Assembly: GCF_042646165.1 (NCBI RefSeq)
Contig: NZ_JBHRTC010000015.1
Source of the DNA: Microbaculum marinum
GTDB lineage: Bacteria > Pseudomonadota > Alphaproteobacteria > Rhizobiales > Tepidamorphaceae
Reading direction: 5' to 3' (one strand)
DNA length: 64,000 bases
The number at the start of each line of letters is the position of its first letter. The stretch's first letter is position 1. The position numbers and the translations under genes were made by a program. The notes beneath the pieces are model-generated. The model did no database searches and was not told where the DNA came from. It saw only the letters and a list, made by a program, of their open reading frames with translations. Positions 19,515 through 28,429 of this stretch are shown piece by piece.

Positions 19515-20495
19515 CTACCGGAAGTATTCCAGGCGGTTGCGGACCTGGATCAGCCTGAGCGATCCGAGGCATACGGCCGCAAACAGCACGACGCCCTGGA
19601 ACAGCGGCTGCCACAACGGCTCGAGATCGAAGACGAACAGCAGGTCGCCGATCGTACGGAACGCCAGTGCCCCGAAGATCGCGCCGATCGCGCTGCCCAC
19701 CCCTCCATACAGCGACACCCCGCCCAGCACGACTGCGGCGATGGCAAACAGCGTGTAGGTGTTGCCGTTTGCTGCCGATGCCTCCCCGGAGTAGGTGAAG
19801 AAGGTCAGGAAGAGCCCGCCGATGGACGCCAGAAGCCCGCCAAGCGCGTAGGCAGCGAACTTGCCGGCCTTTATCGGCACGCCTGACATGTAGGCGGCCT
19901 GGTCAGACGAGCCGACGGCGTAGGCGGCGCGGCCGAGCACGGAGCGGCGGAACGGGATCCAGACGACCAGGACCACCAGGATCAGCGTCGCCAGGCTTGC
20001 CGGAAAGAATCCGAACAGCTTGCCGGTCAGCGCGTCGGCGAGCACCGGATTGACCTCGCCGCCGGGAACCGGCCGCAACGCCAGGGCGATCCCATAGAAG
20101 ACTGCTCCGGTGGCGATCGTCGTGACGATCGGCTGAAGGCGTCCGTAAATGACGATGAGACCGTTCAGCGCGCCGCATCCCAGGCCAGCGCCCAGGACCG
20201 CTACGACCCCGATCGTGGTTTCCAGCGCCGTGCCGAAGACCAGGCCCGAGGCCAGGCAGTTCGTGAGGACGAAGATCATCCCTACGGAAAGATCAATTCC
20301 CGCCGTCAGGACGACCAGCGTCTGCGCCATCGCAACGAAGGCGAGGAGAACGCCCTTGTTGGAAGCGGTCGTGACCACGTTCGAGGTCAGCCCCGCCGGA
20401 TGGTTCGAGACATAGATCGTGAACATCACGACGAAGATGGCGATCGCCAGCAGCGTGCCGCGATTGTCGTTGACGAGGTATCGCCACTCCGTCAT
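19515..20495 (-). CDS. Ribose/xylose-type ABC transporter permease (first)
   Basis: 326 aa RbsC-family permease with LTAGIDLSVGMIFVLTNCLA and SDQAAYMSGVPIKAGKFAAY. It starts in an ATGA overlap with the ATPase gene stop. A much longer open frame continues upstream to 22103, but that is out-of-frame reading through the ATPase gene; the ATG at 20495 fits the family length. Having two distinct permease genes implies a heterodimeric channel. Confidence 0.92.
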   Translation of the reverse strand: MTEWRYLVNDNRGTLLAIAIFVVMFTIYVSNHPAGLTSNVVTTASNKGVLLAFVAMAQTLVVLTAGIDLSVGMIFVLTNCLASGLVFGTALETTIGVVAVLGAGLGCGALNGLIVIYGRLQPIVTTIATGAVFYGIALALRPVPGGEVNPVLADALTGKLFGFFPASLATLILVVLVVWIPFRRSVLGRAAYAVGSSDQAAYMSGVPIKAGKFAAYALGGLLASIGGLFLTFFTYSGEASAANGNTYTLFAIAAVVLGGVSLYGGVGSAIGAIFGALAFRTIGDLLFVFDLEPLWQPLFQGVVLFAAVCLGSLRLIQVRNRLEYFR

Positions 20496-22051
20496 GTGCC
20501 GGCCGCAACCGTGGCTGCCATGGCTCCGCCTCCGTTGCCCTCGTCGATGTTCAGGGCGCTGGCGACCAGCGCATGTTCGGTGATTCCATCGCCGATCAGT
20601 TCGCGCTTGACCGCGCCGTCGTAGAGGACGAGCACGCGGTCGCAGCAGCCGATCAGTTCGTCGTAATCGGTGGAGTAGAAGATGATCGCGTCGCCGGCAT
20701 CGGCGAGCCTCCGGAGCAGTTGGTAGATCTCCTGCTTGGTGCCGACGTCGATACCGCGTGTCGGATCGTTGAGGAGGATGATGCGGGGGCCCCGCATGAG
20801 CCACTTGGCGATGACGACCTTCTGCTGGTTGCCGCCCGACAACGCGCCGACCGGAATACCGGTGCCGGCCGTCCGGATCGCCAGCAGCCTGATCATTTCC
20901 TCGATCTTGGCGTGCTCGGCAGCCGTGTCGATGATGCCTCCCCGTGATAGCCGGTCCAGTGTCGCGAAGGACAGGTTGTCGCGCACAGACATCGGCAGCA
21001 TGAGCCCCTCCGTCTTGCGGTCCTCGGGGATGAGGGCCATCCCGACCCGCTCGCTCTTGGCAAAACGCGGGCTCGAAATCGTGGTCGGTTTGCCGTCGAT
21101 GATCAGATCGCCCGTTACCCCGCGCAGCACGCCGAACAGGGCGAGCAGAAGTTCGCGCTGGCCCTGGCCGTCGAGGCCGCCCAGTCCGACCACCTCGCCG
21201 GGTCGCACCGCAAAGGAAATGTCCTTCACGCGGTCGTTCCACGAGAGGTTCCGGACCTCGAGCACCGGCGGCTTGCGCATGTCCGCAGTTTCCGGCTTGG
21301 CCGGGAAGATGTGGCTGTACTCGCGCCCGATCATCATCTCGACGACTTCGTTGTCGGTCTTGGTGCCGGCGAGATAGGTCGCGACGTTGCGGCCGTTGCG
21401 GAAGACAGTGCAGTCGTCGGCGAGTTCGGTGATCTCGTGCATGCGGTGCGAAATGTAGAGCAGCGCCAGGCCGTCCGCGCGCAGCCGCTTCAGGACGTCG
21501 AAGATCCTGGTGACGTCCGCCTGGGTCAGCGCCGATGTCGCTTCGTCGAGGATGAGGATGCGCGGATCGCGCGCCAGGGCCTTGGCGATCTCGACCATCT
21601 GACGGCGCGACAGCGGCAGGTCCTTGACGAGGGCGCGCGGATGGATGTCCTCCGCGCCCGCCCGCGCCAGCGCGTCTTCGGCGATCCGGCGTTGTCGGCG
21701 GCGGTCGATCAGTCCGAACCGAGTCGGCGGATTGGAAATCGCGATGTTGTCGGCAACCGACAGGTCCGGGATGAGCGAGAGCTCCTGGAAGATGCAGACG
21801 ATGCCGGCACGGTTGGCGGCCGCCGGCGAATCGAACGCGATCTCGCGGCCGTCGAGCGTCATCCGCCCTTCGTCCGGCGCCACCACGCCGGACATCACCT
21901 TGATGAGGGTCGACTTGCCGGCGCCGTTCTCGCCGAGAAGGGCATGGATGCGCCCGGCTTCGACCGCGAGCTCGGCCTTCTCGAGCGCATGGACGCCGCC
22001 ATAGCGCTTCGAAATCCCCTCCATCCGGAACAGCGGCTCGCTTGGTGCCAT
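20492..22051 (-). CDS. RbsA-type sugar ABC transporter ATPase (two ABC domains)
   Basis: 519 aa with duplicated ATPase domains. The first has Walker A GENGAGKSTLIKV near residue 40, signature LSRRQ and Walker B ILILDEATSAL. The second has the degenerate P-loop region GLDGQGQRELLLALFG, signature LSGGNQQKVVIAKWL and Walker B IILLNDPTRGIDVG. This asymmetry is normal for sugar importers of the RbsA/XylG class. It lies 84 bp downstream of the receptor gene and is coupled to the permease. Confidence 0.94.
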   Translation of the reverse strand: MAPSEPLFRMEGISKRYGGVHALEKAELAVEAGRIHALLGENGAGKSTLIKVMSGVVAPDEGRMTLDGREIAFDSPAAANRAGIVCIFQELSLIPDLSVADNIAISNPPTRFGLIDRRRQRRIAEDALARAGAEDIHPRALVKDLPLSRRQMVEIAKALARDPRILILDEATSALTQADVTRIFDVLKRLRADGLALLYISHRMHEITELADDCTVFRNGRNVATYLAGTKTDNEVVEMMIGREYSHIFPAKPETADMRKPPVLEVRNLSWNDRVKDISFAVRPGEVVGLGGLDGQGQRELLLALFGVLRGVTGDLIIDGKPTTISSPRFAKSERVGMALIPEDRKTEGLMLPMSVRDNLSFATLDRLSRGGIIDTAAEHAKIEEMIRLLAIRTAGTGIPVGALSGGNQQKVVIAKWLMRGPRIILLNDPTRGIDVGTKQEIYQLLRRLADAGDAIIFYSTDYDELIGCCDRVLVLYDGAVKRELIGDGITEHALVASALNIDEGNGGGAMAATVAAGT

Positions 22052-22135
22052 GTCGTCCCCCGACCGGAAGCGCCGCCGGTCCGATCCGGCGGCGCCTCGA
22101 CATGCTTGTGTTTCAGCTGACGGCCGGTTCCCCGG

Positions 22136-23278
22136 TCAGTCGTTGGCTTCCGACTGGCCCATGATTTCCTGCGCCGTGAAGTTGATGCCGCAGGTCGGGA
22201 AGGAGTTGCCGACGAAGAAGTTGTCGGACTGGCCGGGGTAGAAATTCTCGCCTTCCTTGAAGTTCGGGTCCTCGACGATCGCGGTGGGAAGCTTGACGGA
22301 TTGGGGAACGACCTGGCCCTCCAGCGCGGCGATCGCCGTCTTGATCGCCACTGCGACCTGCGCCGGGCCGGTGCCGGCCGACGAGCATTTCAGGCCCTTG
22401 TCGGAGTACTCGGCGCAGAATTTCCGGAAACCGTTTTCGGTTTCGCCGCCGAACGGCACCATCGGGTGGCCGGCGTCGATCATTGCCTGCACGATGCCGG
22501 TGTCGCCGCCCTGCGCCGTGATGCCGTCGAAGGCCTTGTGCACGGCGATCGCGTCCGCCGTCACCTTCTGGGCGGTCGGATCGTCCCACTTGCCGTCGAC
22601 CTCGACGATCTCCCAGGTCTTGCCGGTGGCGTTGAGCGTCTCGTGGACTCCTTCGTGGCGGTCGCGGTCGACCGAAGTGCCCTGGACGCCGCGGACCTCG
22701 AGGATCTTGCCGCCGTCGGGGAGATGCTTGGCCAGCCACTCGCCCCACAGCACCCCGAGGCCCTTCTGGTCGACGTTGACGTTGATGGCGTCCTCGGTGT
22801 CGAGAATGTTGTCGAAGGCGACGAGGATGACCCCGGCGTCCTTGGCGCGCTTGATCACCGGGGCGAAGGCCTTCGGGTTCTGGGCATTGACGACGATCGC
22901 GTCGTAGCCGGAGTCGATGAAGTTGTTGATCGCGGATATCTGCGCGGCGACGTCCTCGCCGGTCGAGACGACCTTGAACTCCTCGAGTTTCTCGGCGACC
23001 TCAGGCTGCTCGGCATAGGCCTTGGCGGTCTTGATCATCTGGATGCGCCAGGTATTGGCGATGTAGCCGTTGGCAAGTGCGATCCGGTAGGGCCCTTCCT
23101 TCGCCGGGTACTTGAAGAACTTCGTGTCGGCACTCCACGGCACGAAGCACTCGGCATCCGCCGCCGGTCCGGCAACGATCTCCGGTCCCTCGGCGCGCGC
23201 CGGAGCGGAGAAGGCAAGCGCAGCGGCGGCGAGCGTGCCGATGCCCAAGCAGGCAGATACGCTGGTTAAGGTTTTCAT
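22136..23278 (-). CDS. Sugar ABC transporter substrate-binding protein (RbsB-like)
   Basis: 380 aa periplasmic receptor with a signal peptide (MKTLTSVSACLGIGTLAAAA, cleaved near APARA-EG). Family-typical stretches are INNFIDSGYDAIVVNAQNP, VILVAFDNIL and GITAQGGDTGIVQAMIDAG. ATG 23278 has an excellent GGAGG upstream; the open frame to 23455 has no support because it runs through the promoter and operator. There are unusual Cys residues at several sites. The sugar is not identifiable, and no catabolic enzyme for it is adjacent. Confidence 0.93.
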   Translation of the reverse strand: MKTLTSVSACLGIGTLAAAALAFSAPARAEGPEIVAGPAADAECFVPWSADTKFFKYPAKEGPYRIALANGYIANTWRIQMIKTAKAYAEQPEVAEKLEEFKVVSTGEDVAAQISAINNFIDSGYDAIVVNAQNPKAFAPVIKRAKDAGVILVAFDNILDTEDAINVNVDQKGLGVLWGEWLAKHLPDGGKILEVRGVQGTSVDRDRHEGVHETLNATGKTWEIVEVDGKWDDPTAQKVTADAIAVHKAFDGITAQGGDTGIVQAMIDAGHPMVPFGGETENGFRKFCAEYSDKGLKCSSAGTGPAQVAVAIKTAIAALEGQVVPQSVKLPTAIVEDPNFKEGENFYPGQSDNFFVGNSFPTCGINFTAQEIMGQSEAND

Positions 23279-23416
23279 TTCCGTTCCTCCCGGGATTCTA
23301 TTTTTCTGAGCGCAAAGGCCACATTTCAATAAACGTCGACTCTGCGCAGGCAGCAGGAAAGGCGCACATTCTTCTGAAAGAACATGGTATTTTCTGCAGA
23401 ACTTTTTTGTCGGGGT

Positions 23417-23445
23417 ATGATATGCATAGATGAAAGCGCTGTCAA
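23417..23445 (-). promoter_or_regulatory. Sigma70-like promoter of the sugar importer operon
   Basis: On the minus strand TTGACA (23445-23440) is followed by a 17-bp spacer and TATCAT (23422-23417). This is a near-consensus promoter, about 140 bp upstream of the receptor start codon. Confidence 0.75.
23431..23444. promoter_or_regulatory. LacI/GalR-type operator overlapping the sugar importer promoter
   Basis: TGAAAGCGCTGTCA is a 14-bp palindrome with a single mismatched pair and a central CG, the form bound by many LacI-family repressors. It covers most of the -35 hexamer and the spacer of the promoter above, so the divergently encoded LacI protein is the natural binder and should repress the importer. 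Confidence 0.75.
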
Positions 23446-23563
23446 TTGCCCTCACTTGTCCGCATGAGATGATAAATACATCAAGCGTTTTGGAGGGTCG
23501 CAGTGTCGCCGCCGTGGCTGAACGTCAGGCGGAATCGTGCTACGCAAAACGTGTTGGCAGGGG

Positions 23564-24625
23564 ATGACGCAGGTTCCGAAAAACTCTCAAGGGCGCTCGC
23601 GCCGGCGCACGACGCTGAGTGACGTGGCAAGCCATGCCGGTGTCAGCGCGGTGACGGTGTCGCGCGCACTCAGGCAGCCGGACATGGTTTCGCTCGACCT
23701 GCGCGAGCGCATCGACGTTTCCGTGCGCGAGCTCGGCTATATCCCCAACCAGCTGGCAAGCGCCCTGGCGTCGGCACGCACCGGCACGATCGGCGTCGTA
23801 GTACCGTCGCTCACCAACATCGTCTTCGCCGACTACCTCAAGGCGCTGCACGACATCTTCCAGCCCGCCGGGTTCCAGGTTCTGGTGCTGAATTCGCGCT
23901 ATGCGCTCGTCGACGAGGAACGCGCCATCTCGACGCTGCTGGGGCAGCATCCCGAGGCGATGATCGTCGCCGGCATCGATCAGACCGACCACGCCCGAAA
24001 GCTTCTGGAAAACGCCGGCATTCCTGTCGTCCAGACCATGGAACTCGCCGACGATCCCATCGACATCAACATCGGCCTTTCCCAGGTCGACGCCGGATAC
24101 GCGGCGACGCGCTACCTTCTGGATCTCGGGTTCCGCCGCATCGGCCATGTCGCCGCGCGCCTGGAGCCTCGCGCGCGCCGCCGCATGGAGGGCTACCGGC
24201 GGGCCATGGAGGAGTTCGGCCAGGATACGAACCTGCTGGTGGCCAGCACCAGGCGGCCGTCCACCTTCGCGCTCGGAGCCGAGATGTTCGCCGAAGGTCT
24301 GGCCTCGACGCCGGACATGGAGGCGGTGTTCTGCTGCAACGACGATCTGGCGCTGGGGGCACTGTTCGAGTGTCAGCGCCGCGGTATCCGGGTGCCGGAA
24401 GACCTGTCGATCATCGGCTTCAACGATCTGGAGTTCTGTGCCAGCTCCTATCCGGCGCTGACGTCGGTTTCGACCCCGCGCTACGAGATCGCCCGGCGCG
24501 CCGCCGAGATCGTGCTCGACGTCGTCCGCGGTTCCGGCAACCGCCCTGAAGAGCGACGCATCGACCTGGGCTTTACGATCGTCGAGCGCGAGAGCACCAG
24601 GCCAAAGCGGCCAGGCGGAACGTAG
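23564..24625 (+). CDS. LacI-family transcriptional regulator, divergent from the sugar importer
   Basis: About 353 aa. The N-terminal LacI helix-turn-helix and hinge read TTLSDVASHAGVSAVTVSRA then GYIPNQLASALAS. The periplasmic-binding-like ligand domain includes TGTIGVVVPSLTN and CNDDLALGALFECQRRG. The sequence is closest in feel to the GntR-type (gluconate) branch. A GTG at 23537 would add nine residues; ATG 23564 is preferred. It most likely binds the palindrome at 23431-23444 and responds to the imported sugar or a derivative. Confidence 0.92.
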   Translation: MTQVPKNSQGRSRRRTTLSDVASHAGVSAVTVSRALRQPDMVSLDLRERIDVSVRELGYIPNQLASALASARTGTIGVVVPSLTNIVFADYLKALHDIFQPAGFQVLVLNSRYALVDEERAISTLLGQHPEAMIVAGIDQTDHARKLLENAGIPVVQTMELADDPIDINIGLSQVDAGYAATRYLLDLGFRRIGHVAARLEPRARRRMEGYRRAMEEFGQDTNLLVASTRRPSTFALGAEMFAEGLASTPDMEAVFCCNDDLALGALFECQRRGIRVPEDLSIIGFNDLEFCASSYPALTSVSTPRYEIARRAAEIVLDVVRGSGNRPEERRIDLGFTIVERESTRPKRPGGT

Positions 24626-24755
24626 ACGGGGCGCGTCCGACCCTCGAGGGGCTGACCGCGAGCCATTTCTGCGGCCGCCGGTTTCCCGACTTGCGTGCCG
24701 CTGGTATCCGTTGGCCGGAACCGCGGCACTGCGGCGATCCCCTGCGCTCGGCAGG

Positions 24756-26000
24756 CTACTTGTACCGCTGCCCGTAGATGCCGTCGCCGGAGGTGTCCTG
24801 ATCCTCCGATTTCCAGACGATCAGATAGCCCCTGTCGCCGAGGCGAGCTACGTCCGACTGGTTCTGGCGGCCGTTCTTAAAGGTGTTGACCGTGTATTCC
24901 TTGCCGACCCGCTTGCCCTTCTTGTTGAACACGCCGCTCTTGATGTCGTAGGTCGAGGGCACCGCGAAATTGGTTGCCTCGGACCACGTCCCGACGAACT
25001 TGGCCTTGGGGAGGGCAGCAATCCTTGGCGCAAGCTGGTCGCCCTTGTTCTTTGCGTTGAGCCGGAATTCTCCGCCTTTTTTCTTCGCCTTTTGATAGAA
25101 GCGCTGGGCGTAGACGCTGTATGTGCCCCCGCCGACCCCGCTATACGTCCAGGCGACCACGAAATCTCCGTTCGTGAGCACCGCCACGTCCGGGTTTCGC
25201 GCATGGTGGTCCTTGGCGCTAACCGGAAACTGCGATCCCACCTTGGCGCCCTTGCCAGTAAATCGTTGCCCGAAGAGTTTGGTGGGATCGTTGACTGAAG
25301 CAAACGTCGAACTCCACACGACGACGAATCCTCCGTTCTTGAGGCTCGCAATCGCGGGATAGAGCTGGCTGTACTGCGTGGTGGTGTTCACCCTGAATTC
25401 GCCGCCCGCCGGCTTGCCCTTCTTGTTGTAGCGCTGTGCGTAGACGCCGCCTTGCGATCCGTCCTGGTCCCAGGACCCCCACACGACGACGAAGCCGCCG
25501 TTGCTCAGCCCGGCTACACGCGGGGAGAACTGGTCTTCGTCGTTATACGTGTTGACCCGGAACTCCTTGCCGACCTTGTTCCCGTTCTTGTCGAATCGAC
25601 GGGCGTAGATGCTCGATATCGATCCGTCCTGGCCCTCCGAAGTCCAGACGACGACGAAGCCGCCGTTCTCGAGCGTGGCCACGTCCGGATTCGTCTGGTT
25701 GTCGTTCGTGTAGCCGTTCACCCGGAAGGAGCCGCCCCGGGTATTGTTGCCCTTCTTGTTGTAGTACTGGGCGAATACGTCGTATTCGGGCGCATCAGGA
25801 TTGGAATTGCCCGACGAGCTCCAGACGACGATGGATGCTCCATCCGCGAAGCCGTCGGTGGCCGGTTGGATCTGATTACCGGCCGCCCTCGAGTTCACCC
25901 GAAACTCGCTGCCGACCTTAGTGGCGGCAAGCCCGGGAGCCACGCTTCCGGTGACGACCGCCAATATGCACAGTGTAGGCAATATGACGCGCTTGATCAT
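24756..26000 (-). CDS. Secreted protein of seven ~55-residue repeats (beta-propeller-like)
   Basis: A signal peptide (MIKRVILPTLCILAVVTGS, cleaved near APGLAA) precedes seven tandem repeats that fill the whole mature chain. The repeat consensus is EFRVNtxxxxxQxxPxVAxLxNGGFVVVWxS followed by QDG, YAQRYNKKG and a spacer. Repeats 2-4 are the most regular; repeat 6 is the most diverged. Seven units with a strand-rich pattern suggest a seven-bladed propeller. ATG 26000 is chosen because it gives a clean signal peptide; a TTG at 26021 adds seven residues. The function is not recognised; binding of a surface or polymer is a guess. Confidence 0.82.
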   Translation of the reverse strand: MIKRVILPTLCILAVVTGSVAPGLAATKVGSEFRVNSRAAGNQIQPATDGFADGASIVVWSSSGNSNPDAPEYDVFAQYYNKKGNNTRGGSFRVNGYTNDNQTNPDVATLENGGFVVVWTSEGQDGSISSIYARRFDKNGNKVGKEFRVNTYNDEDQFSPRVAGLSNGGFVVVWGSWDQDGSQGGVYAQRYNKKGKPAGGEFRVNTTTQYSQLYPAIASLKNGGFVVVWSSTFASVNDPTKLFGQRFTGKGAKVGSQFPVSAKDHHARNPDVAVLTNGDFVVAWTYSGVGGGTYSVYAQRFYQKAKKKGGEFRLNAKNKGDQLAPRIAALPKAKFVGTWSEATNFAVPSTYDIKSGVFNKKGKRVGKEYTVNTFKNGRQNQSDVARLGDRGYLIVWKSEDQDTSGDGIYGQRYK

Positions 26001-26141
26001 TCCTTTGGCCCATCCAATCAATTGTCAGGAGAATGTCGATCCGAGGTCTTGACGATAGGGAATGCTATCCCGGCCGGATGACGAATTCAACGAGCCATGG
26101 CCCCCGCCCGGCCTGCCGCACGAACCGGTGAGGCGTCACGT

Positions 26142-28217
26142 TCAGGCGTCCGCAAGACCACGCTTCTTCAGGAGAGAATCGGCGACCGGCGGCCGCCCCC
26201 GGAACGCCTCGTAGGCGGCTGCGGGTTCCTGCCGCCCGCCGGCCGAATAGACGTGCTGGTAAAGCCGGTTGGCCGTATCGGGATCGAATGGATCGCCGGC
26301 CTCGACGAATGCATCGAAGCCGTCGGCATCGAGCACTTCGGACCACATGTAGCTGTAATATGCCGCCGAGTAGCCGTCGCCTGCGAATACATGGAGGAAG
26401 TGCGGCGGGCGATGGCGCATGGCGATCGCGCGGGGCATTCCGATCTGCTCGAGGCTTCTCCCCTCGAACTCCCCGATGTCGAAGCCGTCGCCCGGCGGCT
26501 GCATGTGCACCATCATGTCGACCATCGCCGAGGACAGATATTCCACCGTCGCGAAACCCTGGTTGAAATTGCGTGCCGCCAGCAGGCGTTCGAGCAGTTC
26601 CGGCGGCATCGGTTCGCCGGTGCGATAATGGACCGCAAACTTCTGCAGCACCTCCGGCCGCTCGAGCCAGTGCTCGTAGATCTGCGAGGGAAACTCGACG
26701 AAGTCGCGTGCAACGCTGGTGCCGGAGATCATCGGATAGGTGACGTCGGACAGAAGGCCGTGCAGGGCATGGCCGAACTCATGAAACAAGGTGTGGGCGT
26801 CGTCGAAGCTTAGCAGCGTCGGTGCGTTTGCCGACGCCTTGGCGAAATTGCAGACGTTCACGACGATCGGCCGGCGGTCGCCGGTCAGCTTTTCCTGGCT
26901 GCGGAATGAACTCATCCACGCGCCGCTGCGCTTGGAGGATCGGGCGAAATAGTCGCCGAGGAACAGCCCGACATGGCGGCCGTCCCGGCCGGTCACCTCC
27001 CAGACGCGGACGTCGGGGTGGTAGACTGGAACATCGTCCCGTTCGGTGAACGACAGCCCGAACAGCCGGTTTGCGGTGTAGAAGGCGGCGTCTATGATGC
27101 GGTCGAGCTGCAGGTATGGCTTCAGCCTGCCTTCATCGAGGTCGAAGTCCGCGGCCCGCTTCCTTTCGGAGTAGTAGCGCCAGTCCCACGGTGCCAGCTC
27201 GAAGTTTGCGCCATCTTCGCTGACCAGTTCCTGCAGCGCTGCCTGCTCATTCAGCGCCCGGGCGCGAGCCGGCCCCCACACCGTCTGAAGCAGGCCGAGC
27301 GCTGCCTCGGGAGTACCTGCCATGGAATCGTCGAGCCGGAAATGGGCGAAACTCTGGTAGCCCTGCAGCGCCGCGCGCTCGGCCCGCAGCGCCACCATCT
27401 CGGCAATGATGGAGCGGTTGTCCGTCTCGCCACCCCGCTCGCCGCGCGCGATCCAGGCGTTGAAGGCAGTCTCGCGGAGGTCGCGCCGTGCGGAATACTG
27501 AAGGAACGGCTCGATACTCGACCGCGACAGGGTGATCACGTGCTTGCCGGGCAGGCCCCGGTCCGCCGCGGCCTGGGCGGCGGCATCGACAAGTGTTTCC
27601 GGAAGGCCGGCAAGATCCTCCTCGCTCTCCAGAACCAGGGCAAAGTCCTTTTCGTCGGCAAGCACGTTCTGCCCGAACCGGATGCCGAGCGTTGCTAGCC
27701 GCTCGGCAATTTCCGAGACGCGCTTCTTGCCCTCTGGATCGAGAGAAGCCCCGTTGCGCACGAAAGCCGTGTGGTAACGCTCCAGCACGCGCGCCTGTTC
27801 GCTATCCAGGCCGAGCGCGTCGGTGCGAGCGAACAGGTCGTCGACCCGGGAAAACAGGCTTTCGTTCAGGAAGATGGCCGAGCTGTGGCGGGAGAGGACA
27901 GGAGCGATTTCCCGCTCGATCGCCTGCAGTGCGTCGTTCGTGTGGGCGCCGGCGAGGTTGAAGAAGACGGAGGAGACGCGGCGCAAGGACTGGCCGCTCT
28001 TCTCCAGCGCCACGATCGTGTTGTCGAAGGTCGGCTCGCCGGGATCCCCCGCGATTGCGGCGAGCTCGGCATCGTGTTCCTTCAGTGCCGCTTCGAATGC
28101 GGGCGCAAAATGCGCCACGTCGATCTCTGCAAACGGTGGCACCGCGTGCGGCGTGTGCCAGTCGCGAAGGAGCGGATTTGCCGATTGATGGGTGGTGCCG
28201 GGCTTGTTTGACGTCAT
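26142..28217 (-). CDS. dcp: Peptidyl-dipeptidase Dcp (M3 zinc metallopeptidase)
   Basis: Removes C-terminal dipeptides from peptides. 691 aa, like E. coli Dcp (681 aa), and the N-terminal part matches it well (NTIVALEKSGQSLRRVSSVF, AHTNDALQ, ALGLDSEQ). The zinc motif HEFGH starts at about residue 479, and the downstream Glu ligand is expected in DFVEFPSQ. No signal peptide is evident. ATG 28217 is preferred to an upstream start at 28274. It is divergent from the SH3b protein gene. Confidence 0.94.
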   Translation of the reverse strand: MTSNKPGTTHQSANPLLRDWHTPHAVPPFAEIDVAHFAPAFEAALKEHDAELAAIAGDPGEPTFDNTIVALEKSGQSLRRVSSVFFNLAGAHTNDALQAIEREIAPVLSRHSSAIFLNESLFSRVDDLFARTDALGLDSEQARVLERYHTAFVRNGASLDPEGKKRVSEIAERLATLGIRFGQNVLADEKDFALVLESEEDLAGLPETLVDAAAQAAADRGLPGKHVITLSRSSIEPFLQYSARRDLRETAFNAWIARGERGGETDNRSIIAEMVALRAERAALQGYQSFAHFRLDDSMAGTPEAALGLLQTVWGPARARALNEQAALQELVSEDGANFELAPWDWRYYSERKRAADFDLDEGRLKPYLQLDRIIDAAFYTANRLFGLSFTERDDVPVYHPDVRVWEVTGRDGRHVGLFLGDYFARSSKRSGAWMSSFRSQEKLTGDRRPIVVNVCNFAKASANAPTLLSFDDAHTLFHEFGHALHGLLSDVTYPMISGTSVARDFVEFPSQIYEHWLERPEVLQKFAVHYRTGEPMPPELLERLLAARNFNQGFATVEYLSSAMVDMMVHMQPPGDGFDIGEFEGRSLEQIGMPRAIAMRHRPPHFLHVFAGDGYSAAYYSYMWSEVLDADGFDAFVEAGDPFDPDTANRLYQHVYSAGGRQEPAAAYEAFRGRPPVADSLLKKRGLADA

Positions 28218-28429
28218 GGGGTGGGCAACCGCGGTTCGAGGACTGTTCGGAAAAGGCGGGCAGGCTTCACACATATAGGCCTTCGCCGCGAATTCGCATC
28301 ATTCGATACGCCGGGAGTCATTCCGGACATCAAAACTTGCACTTGCGGTCCGGCCGTCAGAACATCCCGCCCGGCGGACGTTACGGTATGGCGGCCGCCG
28401 GCCAGGTGCGAGCAGCGAGGAGGAATAGG

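Noticed and set aside
20496..22103. Minus-strand open frame joining the first permease to a ~530-residue Arg/Gly-rich N-terminal part
   Set aside because: The upstream part is out-of-frame reading through the RbsA-type ATPase gene, which has full ABC motifs.
23279..23455. N-terminal extension of the sugar receptor gene to 23455
   Set aside because: It would translate the promoter and operator; the ATG at 23278 has a GGAGG and begins a signal peptide.
26053..26068. GATAG...CTATC inverted repeat upstream of the seven-repeat protein gene
   Set aside because: Arms are only 5 bp and no regulator is adjacent, so it is not distinguishable from chance.
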